Assembly (NCBI GenBank): GCA_011772645.1
Contig: WVZE01000004.1
Coordinates: 9,482-53,107 of the forward strand
DNA length: 43,626 nt
Reading direction: 5' to 3'
Origin: Candidatus Aenigmatarchaeota archaeon
GTDB lineage: Archaea; Aenigmatarchaeota; Aenigmatarchaeia; QMZP01; QMZT01
Numbering within the stretch: position 1 is the first letter of the stretch; the number at the start of each line of letters is the position of its first letter. The notes below the pieces were generated by a model. The model was not told the DNA's origin. It saw nothing but the letters and a program-made list of their open reading frames with translations, and made no database searches. Positions 22,922 through 30,070 of this stretch are shown piece by piece. The position numbers and the translations under genes are program-made.

Positions 22922-23423
22922 TCGAAAAGCTCAGGCCAGTCTGGTGATGATAGTCCTGATAATAATAATCTTTATAGGCGTTGGCCTGTTCCTCCTGATA
23001 TCCTCCCTGACAACAGAGGGAACCGAATACTACAACCTGTACACACACGACCTCCTGGTCTCTGTGATGAGGGTGAAAACAGGCTATAAGAATCCGTGCG
23101 AGACCGTTTCGGACACGCTTTACTGCGCGATGACGAGGGTGGAGAGGCAATGCAAATATTCGATGGACGAAACGATCAAAAAGGACTGCAGGGAGGTCGC
23201 GGACGAGGTAACGCCTGAAGTGATAAGGAAGGTATTGACAACTAAACCGAGCCTGGATTACTACATGATCATCCAGCCGGAGGATCCCGAACACCTAGGA
23301 GGGGAGATCATAACCTACGGGAACCCGGACGTCCAGAACAGGGGAAAAACCTGGACAGCGAACGAACGCGTGCTCCGCTACCAGACGAATCTCCAGATCC
23401 AGCTCATCCTGACGAGCATTTAA
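22914..23423 (+). CDS. Class III-like pilin protein, operon gene 5
   Basis: 169 residues. NNRKAQASLVMIVLIIIIF gives a processing site between Ala and Gln at residues 6-7 and a hydrophobic helix to about 31. It lacks the Glu at +5 that usually pairs with the N-terminal amine in the filament core, so it may be a tip or initiating subunit, as with GspK-type pseudopilins (analogy only). Four Cys (PCETV, LYCAM, RQCKY, KDCRE) sit in the exported domain. GGTGG precedes the ATG. Last gene of the operon. Confidence 0.8.
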   Translation: MNNRKAQASLVMIVLIIIIFIGVGLFLLISSLTTEGTEYYNLYTHDLLVSVMRVKTGYKNPCETVSDTLYCAMTRVERQCKYSMDETIKKDCREVADEVTPEVIRKVLTTKPSLDYYMIIQPEDPEHLGGEIITYGNPDVQNRGKTWTANERVLRYQTNLQIQLILTSI

Positions 23424-23467
23424 GGATAAAAAGTTTTGGAATATTATTTTAACCGTTAGGTGTTTTC

Positions 23468-24454
23468 ATGAGTAGATATGTGACCAGCTCACAAGCGACT
23501 AGATATACAGGAATGAGCAAGAGGTGGTTAAGAGATCGTCTGGACCCTGTAACTGACGATTTGGAAAATCAGATCAGAATCGGGAGAGAGATAGCCTATC
23601 ATACTCCCCATGTTAGACAACTGAAAATAGAACTTGATAAAGAAACAAAATCAAGGAAGAAAAAAACCCTAAGGCCGGAAGATCTAAGTCCTGAGAAAAG
23701 AAAAGAATTAGCGAAAGAAACGGTTAAATACTACGTTCTAGGCCAAATAAGAGGTGATGTTGAAGAAACTCGAAGAGATTCTGGTGATTTAATTAAAAAA
23801 ACCATGGGAGTAAATACTTCTTACACGGGAGATGGGGAAGTTGTAAAAAGCATTTCTCATTATCCACGAAAAGAGACAGAAGTTTCTGTTAAAGGATTGT
23901 CAAATCTATTTACCCAAGAAGAACTTTTAGATTCTGGAATTGCATCTTTGGATGCAAATGTAAAAATATTAAGAGCTAGAGGACCTAGGAAACTCAAGGA
24001 AAAATTAAGATCAATGTATGATGAGTTTTTAAAATTTTTCAATTGGAGCTATGCTTTGGATGAACTTCATTCTATCGATGATGAACAGCTTAGAGAGCAG
24101 GCAGTTAAATTTTTAAGAGAATATGACAAATTGGAAAGTGATAAATTAGGAAGCCGCCCTTTAATCTCCAAAGGAGGTAAATTGATACCTAAACACAGAA
24201 TGAGAATTGGTATTAGATATTTCTGGCCAATTCTCAAGGATGCCAAGAACAAAAGACTCGGAGAGAAGAGATTGGCTATGCATGCACGTATATTGATAGA
24301 AAGGTATATTACTGAAACACTTAAGCCAAAATCATTAAGAATAACATTAACTGAAGAATATGCAAAAATGGCTGAAGAAGTTGCCGTAGAAAGCCTTGAA
24401 AGTTTAGATTTATCCAAACTTGATGAAATGACCGAGCAACTACTTGTTGAATAA
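23468..24454 (+). CDS. Orphan protein with N-terminal HTH-like segment, unknown
   Basis: 328 residues, no family recognised. Residues 3-40 (VTSSQATRYTGMSKRWLRDRL) resemble a MerR/excisionase-type helix-turn-helix. The rest is charged and helical, with basic patches (KSRKKKTLRPEDL) and no membrane span. The coding sequence is visibly richer in A+T (AAA, ATT and TTA codons) than its neighbours, which prefer G/C third positions, suggesting recent transfer, possibly from a virus or plasmid. AGGTG precedes the ATG by seven bases. DNA binding is a guess from the first 40 residues. Confidence 0.7.
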   Translation: MSRYVTSSQATRYTGMSKRWLRDRLDPVTDDLENQIRIGREIAYHTPHVRQLKIELDKETKSRKKKTLRPEDLSPEKRKELAKETVKYYVLGQIRGDVEETRRDSGDLIKKTMGVNTSYTGDGEVVKSISHYPRKETEVSVKGLSNLFTQEELLDSGIASLDANVKILRARGPRKLKEKLRSMYDEFLKFFNWSYALDELHSIDDEQLREQAVKFLREYDKLESDKLGSRPLISKGGKLIPKHRMRIGIRYFWPILKDAKNKRLGEKRLAMHARILIERYITETLKPKSLRITLTEEYAKMAEEVAVESLESLDLSKLDEMTEQLLVE

Positions 24455-24463
24455 TATTTAAAG
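24451..24463 (+). promoter_or_regulatory. TATA box for the methylthiotransferase gene
   Basis: ATAATATTTAAAG, starting within the stop codon of the previous gene and centred 26 bases before the ATG at 24484 (leaderless geometry). Confidence 0.6.
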
Positions 24464-24483
24464 TTGGGTGAATATTTCTCATT

Positions 24484-25734
24484 ATGAAATCGATTTACAT
24501 CGAAACCTATGGATGCTCAGCGAACCAGTCTCATTCGGAGGTTATGGCAGGGATCCTGGAAGACAATGGTTTTTCGGTAACCGAACGTATCGAAAAAGCG
24601 GACGTGATCGTGATAAATACATGTATCGTGAAAACTCCGACAGAGAACAGGATCAGGGACAGGATAAGGTTCATTCGAAACAAATACCCCAGGAAGAAGC
24701 TCGTGATCGCCGGCTGCGCAACCGATGGCGAATATCGGATATTCAGAAAGCTCGCTCCCGATGCGGTTTTTCTTTCCTCCCACAATTCGAAAGATATCGC
24801 CGGCTTGCTTTCGAAGGAAACAAAGGAAACGAAAAGGAAGATCAGGATAAACCCTCTTGTGGGGATAACAGAGATCGCCTCCGGGTGTTTGGGGAAGTGT
24901 GCGTATTGTATAGTGAAGCTCGCCAGAGGGGATCTGAAATCCAAAAATCTGAAAGAAATAGAAAGGAGTATAAGGGATTCTCTGAAAGATGGATGCAAGG
25001 AAATCTGGATAACCTCCCAGGACTGCGGATGTTACGGTCTTGACATCGAAACCAACCTCGCGAAACTCCTAGAGGGGATAGTCAGGATAAAAGGGGATTT
25101 TCACATACGTGTGGGCATGATGAACCCCACGCACATCAAACCGATCCTGAAAGAACTTATCAGGGTTTACGAAAACCCGAAGATCTACAAGTTCATCCAC
25201 ATACCTGTCCAGTCAGGGTCCGACAAAGTTTTGGAAAAAATGAAAAGGGGTTACAAAACGAAGGATTTTGAAAGGATCGTGAACATGTTTCGGAGGAAAT
25301 TCCCCTCTATAACGCTCTCCACGGACATCATAGTGGGGTTCCCTGGGGAAACCGAAAAGGATTTCGGTAAGAGCCTGGATCTGATTAAAAGAATAAAACC
25401 AGACATTGTTAACATCTCGAAATTCTCCCCGAGGCCGAAGACAGCGGCTTCTAGGATGCGAAGGGTTGACAACAAGGTCGTGAAGGGAAGATCGAAATTA
25501 ATGGCCGAGATCGTGAAAGAAACAGGATTCGAAAGGAACAAAAAACTTATAGGAAACGAATGTCCTGTATTGGTCAACGAAAAGGGTAAGAGGAAGAACC
25601 AGTTCATGGGAAGAAATGAATCCTACAAGCCAGTGATACTAACGGACAGGAAGAACCTCATGGGCAAACTTCTAAGGGTGAGAATAACTTCTGCCGGAAG
25701 AACCTACCTGACCGGGGAGATTTTAGACCGGTAG
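24484..25734 (+). CDS. tRNA methylthiotransferase, archaeal e-MtaB/CDKAL1 type
   Basis: 416 residues. The radical-SAM enzyme adds a methylthio group to t6A37 of tRNA, using two 4Fe-4S clusters. N-terminal UPF0004 domain with cluster Cys 11, 47 and 78 (YGCSAN, NTCIV, AGCAT); radical SAM motif CLGKCAYC with Cys 135, 139 and 142; HIPVQSGSDKVLEKMKRGY, STDIIVGFPGET and a C-terminal TRAM domain (about 350-416) for tRNA binding. It matches the archaeal/eukaryotic branch in length and motif wording. The last 12 bases overlap the convergent membrane-protein gene. Confidence 0.94.
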   Translation: MKSIYIETYGCSANQSHSEVMAGILEDNGFSVTERIEKADVIVINTCIVKTPTENRIRDRIRFIRNKYPRKKLVIAGCATDGEYRIFRKLAPDAVFLSSHNSKDIAGLLSKETKETKRKIRINPLVGITEIASGCLGKCAYCIVKLARGDLKSKNLKEIERSIRDSLKDGCKEIWITSQDCGCYGLDIETNLAKLLEGIVRIKGDFHIRVGMMNPTHIKPILKELIRVYENPKIYKFIHIPVQSGSDKVLEKMKRGYKTKDFERIVNMFRRKFPSITLSTDIIVGFPGETEKDFGKSLDLIKRIKPDIVNISKFSPRPKTAASRMRRVDNKVVKGRSKLMAEIVKETGFERNKKLIGNECPVLVNEKGKRKNQFMGRNESYKPVILTDRKNLMGKLLRVRITSAGRTYLTGEILDR

Positions 25735-26145
25735 GAAACCCATCGCCAGACCGATCAGGTAAGGAACCACGAAGAGCGTTAGCAGATAACCTATAACCCC
25801 CACGAGAATCGCATGGCTTATCGCGAGTTCCTTGAAAAAGAACTTTACAAGGATTATCCAGATCAGCACTGGCAGAATCACCGGCAGGAAAGGTATGAAC
25901 GAGGCGAAGGACGTCAAAAGACCGAATATCACCGGAAGGTTTATTATGTTTATGACCAAAACCAGGAGGAATGCGTTCACCGGCTTGACTTCCTCGGAGA
26001 AATGCTTGCCCACGATCTCCAGAAGGATGAGAAGAACTATCCCGCCTATGATGGTGGACAGTATAATGTTGATTGCAAGTGTTACCGGGTCTCCGAAACC
26101 AACTCCCAGATCGCTTACGAAATCAGTCAGAAAATCAACGGCCAT
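25723..26145 (-). CDS. Small multi-pass membrane protein, unknown
   Basis: 140 residues: four membrane helices (about 25-45, 55-75, 82-102 and 112-136) connected by very short loops, with few charges (an internal KHFSEEVKP and VKFFFKEL). I do not recognise a family. It starts at ATG 26145, 26 bases from a TATA box (26166-26176), and its 3' end overlaps the methylthiotransferase gene. Monocistronic by promoter position. Confidence 0.78.
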   Translation of the reverse strand: MAVDFLTDFVSDLGVGFGDPVTLAINIILSTIIGGIVLLILLEIVGKHFSEEVKPVNAFLLVLVINIINLPVIFGLLTSFASFIPFLPVILPVLIWIILVKFFFKELAISHAILVGVIGYLLTLFVVPYLIGLAMGFLPV

Positions 26146-26165
26146 GTTAATAGTTTGGTGAAGGA

Positions 26166-26176
26166 CATTTTTAAAG
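26166..26176 (-). promoter_or_regulatory. TATA box for the 140-residue membrane protein
   Basis: The minus strand reads CTTTAAAAATG, centred about 26 bases before the ATG at 26145. Confidence 0.5.
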
Positions 26177-26178
26177 TT

Positions 26179-26949
26179 TTAAATTCCTTTCAGAAGTTCT
26201 AGAATCCTGTCATGAACCCTTCCGTTGCTTGCGAGAAAATCCTTACTTTCAGAATTAAATTCCTTCCCTTCGAAGTCCGTAACCCTCCCTCCGGCCTCCC
26301 TTACGAGCAGCGTTCCCGCGGCGACGTCGTAAGAATGAAAACCGCATGTCAGGTAACAGCCAACTCTCCCGGCAGCCACGAAAGCTATTTCCAGAGCTCC
26401 GGCCCTCATTTTGTTGAAATCGATAGGCAAAGGTTTAATCCTCCTGAAAACCTCTGTTATCCTCATCACGTTCCTATCATCGCTGTTGTGGCAGTAGGTG
26501 AGAAGCGTTTTCGATATGTCAAATTCTTTCGAGACGCGAATTCTCTTTCCGTTGAGATACGCTCCCCTTCCCTTTTCGGCATAAAACATCTCCTTCGTCG
26601 CAGGAGCGTGCACGACGCCCACTACCGGTTCGTTGCGTTTCATAAGGGCTATCGATACATCGAAGAAGGGGTTTTTAATGGAATAGTTGGTCGTCCCGTC
26701 AAGCGGGTCAACAACCCACATGTATACTGAATCCTTCATCTTCTTCCCGGACTCCTCGGAATATATACTGTAATGAGGGAAGCTTTTCCTGAGTATTGAA
26801 AGGATCCTTTTCTCTGATTTGAAATCCATCCCGGTTATGAGATCCCTCCCGGTTTTCATCCTTACCGTTTGAATGTCATGGAAACCCCTTTCAAGAATCT
26901 TTCCCGCTTCCTTCGCCGCTTTGATCGCGACGTCAAGTTCCTTTGGCAT
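26179..26949 (-). CDS. Inositol monophosphatase family protein (IMPase/FBPase)
   Basis: 256 residues, standard length. Metal-binding motifs are complete: SEESG (64-68), WVVDPLDGTTNYS (78-90) and the C-terminal SYDVAAGTLLVREAGG. Archaeal members often hydrolyse both inositol-1-phosphate and fructose-1,6-bisphosphate, so a role in gluconeogenesis or inositol-lipid synthesis is likely; the motifs do not separate the two. ATG 26949 lies about 24 bases from a TATA box located at the 3' end of glmS. It sits between glmS and a membrane protein, each with its own promoter. Confidence 0.94.
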   Translation of the reverse strand: MPKELDVAIKAAKEAGKILERGFHDIQTVRMKTGRDLITGMDFKSEKRILSILRKSFPHYSIYSEESGKKMKDSVYMWVVDPLDGTTNYSIKNPFFDVSIALMKRNEPVVGVVHAPATKEMFYAEKGRGAYLNGKRIRVSKEFDISKTLLTYCHNSDDRNVMRITEVFRRIKPLPIDFNKMRAGALEIAFVAAGRVGCYLTCGFHSYDVAAGTLLVREAGGRVTDFEGKEFNSESKDFLASNGRVHDRILELLKGI

Positions 26950-26963
26950 AAAGAAGTATTTGG

Positions 26964-26979
26964 GGATTTAATTTAAAAC
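26964..26979 (-). promoter_or_regulatory. TATA box for the IMPase-family gene
   Basis: The minus strand reads GTTTTAAATTAAATCC, centred about 24 bases before the ATG at 26949 and abutting the glmS stop. Confidence 0.55.
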
Positions 26980-28748
26980 TATTCCACGGTCACGCTTTTC
27001 GCGAGGTTTCTCGGCTGATCTATGTCGCAGCCCCTTAAAACCCCCAGGTGATACGCAAGCAGCTGAACCGGTATGATATTCACTATTGGAGAAGCCAGAC
27101 CGACGTCCGGGGTTTTCAGCCAGTAATCGAAGACCTCGTTCCTTTTCGGTCCCACGCCTATTATGAACCCCCCTCTCGCCCTGACCTCCATTGCGTTTCC
27201 TATTATGTTGTTCATCCCGTCGTTCGCAGTCAGAACAATGCAGGGAGAGCCTTTCTCTATCAGGGCGATGGGTCCGTGTTTAAGCTCGCCGCCGGCGAAG
27301 CCCTGGGCGTGTATGTAGCTGACCTCCATGATCTTTATCGCACCTTCCAACGCCATCGGATAATTCAATGCCTTTCCGATTATGTAGACATTTTTCTCCC
27401 TGCAGATTTTCTTCGCGAGTTTTTTGATGTACTCTTCATATCTAGGATTAAGCATGTCGTTGATCTTGGAGGCGGTCTCCAGGAGAAGTTTCTTACCCTC
27501 ATTAAGTTTACCTGCGCACGCATACGCAAGGAGATAGAGGATCGCGAGCTGGGCTGTGGTCGCCTTTGTGGAAGCGACTGCCTTTTCCGGTCCTGCCTTT
27601 ATGAGGAAGGTTATATCTGAAACCCTGTCGAGTGTCGAGCCCTTGACGTTAACAAGCGATATGACTTTCACTCCTTTCTCCTTCGCCGCTTTGACGGCCT
27701 CCAGAACATCCGCTGTCTCCCCGCTCTGCGAGACCGTTATGAGAAGGGTTTTCTTGGTAAGGAAATTTCTGTAGTTCGGGAATTCGGATGAAACCACGTA
27801 ATTCACGTGTTTGTTCGCAACGTTCGAAAACACGTATTCCCCTGTCTGGCATACCTTACCCGCGGTCCCGCATCCCGTCAGGAACACGCCGAACGCCTTG
27901 TTTATCTCGTTAGCGACCCTCCTGATCTCTCTTTCATCCTGGTTTATCGCTTTCATTATGGTCTCCTTCTGCTCCAGTATCTCCTTTATCATGTAGTGTT
28001 CGTGCTCGCCTTTCTCTGCCTGTTTCGCATCCCAGTCTATCGTTATCACCCTCTTCTCGATCCCTTTTCCGTCAGTCAGGTTTCTGAATCTCGGCTCTCC
28101 CTCCACAACAACCATCTCACCATCATCCAGGTACATCACCTTCCTGGTGTGATTCAAAAAAGCAGGGACATCTGATGCGATAAAATATTCGTCTCTACCG
28201 ACCCCGAGAATTAGAGGAGAACCTGTTCTCGCTGCAATAAGACCGGGGAAACCCCTTTCAGCGACTATTATCGCCGACCTTCCCTTCAGGGAGTTCATAC
28301 TCTTTCGAACTGCTTCCTCAAGGTCAAGACCCGAGCGAAGGTTATCCTCTATCAAATGCGCTATAACTTCCGTATCGGTTTCGCTCCGAAACCTGTGCCC
28401 CTTCCTTTTCAATCGTTTTTTCAGTTCGGAAAAATTCTCTATTATCCCGTTGTGTATCACCGCGATCCTGTCTTTGCAATCTGTCTGGGGATGCGAATTA
28501 CGTTTGGAGACTTTCCCGTGTGTCGCCCACCTTGTATGTCCGAACCCTATATTTCCGGGAAGATTCTTCAAGTCCATTTTCCCGTCCACATCATCTATCT
28601 TCCCCATATCCTTCTTTATCCAGACTTTTCCCCCATCCAGCGTTGCGATCCCACAGCTGTCATACCCCCTGTATTCCAGCCTCTTAAGAGAATCAACCAG
28701 TAAGGGAGCCACCCTTCGCTTGCCTACATATCCTGCTATCCCGCACAT
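26979..28748 (-). CDS. glmS: Glutamine-fructose-6-phosphate aminotransferase (isomerising)
   Basis: 589 residues. It makes glucosamine-6-phosphate, the entry to amino-sugars for surface glycans. Begins MCGIAGYVG with the Cys2 nucleophile; the glutaminase domain (to about 225) has GHTRWATHGKV and HNGIIENFSELK. Two SIS sugar-isomerase domains follow (about 270-410, with TGCGTAGKV and VSQSGETADVLEAV; and 440-575, with ELKHGPIALIE). It ends with the invariant DQPRNLAKSVTVE. ATG 28748 lies 28 bases from a TATA box. The neighbouring giant sequon-rich surface protein may be a consumer of the glycans, but no direct link is seen. Confidence 0.97.
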   Translation of the reverse strand: MCGIAGYVGKRRVAPLLVDSLKRLEYRGYDSCGIATLDGGKVWIKKDMGKIDDVDGKMDLKNLPGNIGFGHTRWATHGKVSKRNSHPQTDCKDRIAVIHNGIIENFSELKKRLKRKGHRFRSETDTEVIAHLIEDNLRSGLDLEEAVRKSMNSLKGRSAIIVAERGFPGLIAARTGSPLILGVGRDEYFIASDVPAFLNHTRKVMYLDDGEMVVVEGEPRFRNLTDGKGIEKRVITIDWDAKQAEKGEHEHYMIKEILEQKETIMKAINQDEREIRRVANEINKAFGVFLTGCGTAGKVCQTGEYVFSNVANKHVNYVVSSEFPNYRNFLTKKTLLITVSQSGETADVLEAVKAAKEKGVKVISLVNVKGSTLDRVSDITFLIKAGPEKAVASTKATTAQLAILYLLAYACAGKLNEGKKLLLETASKINDMLNPRYEEYIKKLAKKICREKNVYIIGKALNYPMALEGAIKIMEVSYIHAQGFAGGELKHGPIALIEKGSPCIVLTANDGMNNIIGNAMEVRARGGFIIGVGPKRNEVFDYWLKTPDVGLASPIVNIIPVQLLAYHLGVLRGCDIDQPRNLAKSVTVE

Positions 28749-28771
28749 AGATATTCCTAATTTCTTTCAAC

Positions 28772-28786
28772 ATATTTAAAATTTTT
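28772..28786 (-). promoter_or_regulatory. TATA box for glmS
   Basis: The minus strand reads AAAAATTTTAAATAT, centred about 28 bases before the ATG at 28748. Confidence 0.6.
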
Positions 28787-28825
28787 ACCCGCATTTTCAC
28801 CCAAATTTCACCAGAATACGCCTCT

Positions 28826-30070
28826 TCACTCAAATACCAGGGCGCTCACGCCCTTCTTGTAGGTCTGGACGTTCCTCGAGACCTCGTCCAGCCCGTCCTT
28901 GAGGACCTCGAACCTCCGTTCGTAATTGTCCACAAGATCGTTCACAAAACCCCTTATATGTTCCTTGAAGTTCTTGATGTCCTCTATGTTTTCCACGAGC
29001 GCCTTGTTCAGTCGTTCCTCATTCCCCCTCAGGTGGTTCAGGATATTGTCGTTCGCTTCCTTCAGTTTCGTTATAACAGCTTCTTCGAAGTATCGGTGTT
29101 TGCCTTCGAGGGAGTTAACCTTTTCGTTCACCTCTTTCTTCAGACCATCCGTGGTTTTCATGAATTCGAGTTTTGTCTGCTCAATATCTTCCACGCTGGT
29201 TTTGATCTTCTCCTCGATTGCCTGCAGACCTTTGTTTATCTCCTTCGAAACCCCTCCCCTTATCTCAACCTCCATGTCATTCTTTAGCTTGTCCATGCTC
29301 TCTGCCTGGGAAGAGAGGATCTTCAGCTTCTCGTCAGCCTGGGACTTGACTATCAGGAATTCCTTCACCATCCCATCGAATTCCTTCTTCTTGTCCCTCT
29401 CCTTGCGTTCGAATTCCTTCTTTAATTTATCAAGCATGTCCGTAAAATTCACTCTAAAGCTTTCTATTTTTTCAAAAAACTTTTTACTTTCATTCTCCGT
29501 GTTCTGTATCCTGTGATCAAGATCGGAGTCCTTGTCCCTGAGCTTTTCCAGACTCCCTTCCAGGTCCTTGAAGTCGGAAATTATCCTGTTGAATTCTTTG
29601 AACAAACTCCCCTTCTCCATCCTTATCTGGCCCATCTCGATAACGAGCTTTTTCTCAAGATCATCAACGCTTTTCTTCTGTTCTTCAAAATTCCTTTGGA
29701 ACTCCTCTATACGTCCTTCCACGTCCTCCTCTATCTCCTCGAATTTCCTCTCTCCGGAGTCCATCCTCTTTTCCACAGAATCAACCCTGTTCAAAAGCTT
29801 TTCCCTGAAAAGTGATTGCTTGTTTTTCAGATCCGTGAGTGATTTGTTCAGGACCTTAACAGAGTCCCTCAATTCAGAAAATATCTCATCATCCTTCTCC
29901 CCTCTCTTGCTCAACTCCCTTGTTAATGTTTTTAATTCCGTTATCTTGTTCGAATTCCTTTCAACCAGCTTTCTCAATTCTTCCAGGAGATACCTGTATT
30001 TACTTTTCCACTCCTCCTTCTCTTCCTTGATGTCCTTTATCCTCTCGCCAAGTTTTTCGAATTTGTCCAT
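28826..30070 (-). CDS. Long coiled-coil protein C (414 residues), operon gene 5
   Basis: Almost continuous heptad-like coiled coil from the start to about residue 400, rich in Glu, Lys, Leu and Asp, with no cysteine, no membrane span and few prolines. Recurrent SxDKLKKELxxK and LKNDME-type stretches resemble the two larger neighbours. The C-terminal end turns hydrophobic (QTYKKGVSALVFE), a possible docking tail. The ATG at 30070 shares one base with the stop of the upstream gene (TAATG), so it is translationally coupled. No enzyme domain is seen. A filament, tether or scaffold role is inferred. Confidence 0.82.
   Translation of the reverse strand: MDKFEKLGERIKDIKEEKEEWKSKYRYLLEELRKLVERNSNKITELKTLTRELSKRGEKDDEIFSELRDSVKVLNKSLTDLKNKQSLFREKLLNRVDSVEKRMDSGERKFEEIEEDVEGRIEEFQRNFEEQKKSVDDLEKKLVIEMGQIRMEKGSLFKEFNRIISDFKDLEGSLEKLRDKDSDLDHRIQNTENESKKFFEKIESFRVNFTDMLDKLKKEFERKERDKKKEFDGMVKEFLIVKSQADEKLKILSSQAESMDKLKNDMEVEIRGGVSKEINKGLQAIEEKIKTSVEDIEQTKLEFMKTTDGLKKEVNEKVNSLEGKHRYFEEAVITKLKEANDNILNHLRGNEERLNKALVENIEDIKNFKEHIRGFVNDLVDNYERRFEVLKDGLDEVSRNVQTYKKGVSALVFE

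Noticed and set aside
24468-25043. 191-residue plus-strand frame overlapping the methylthiotransferase
   Set aside because: A shifted frame of a gene whose own frame contains all radical-SAM motifs; the product is Arg/Gly-rich without any fold signal.
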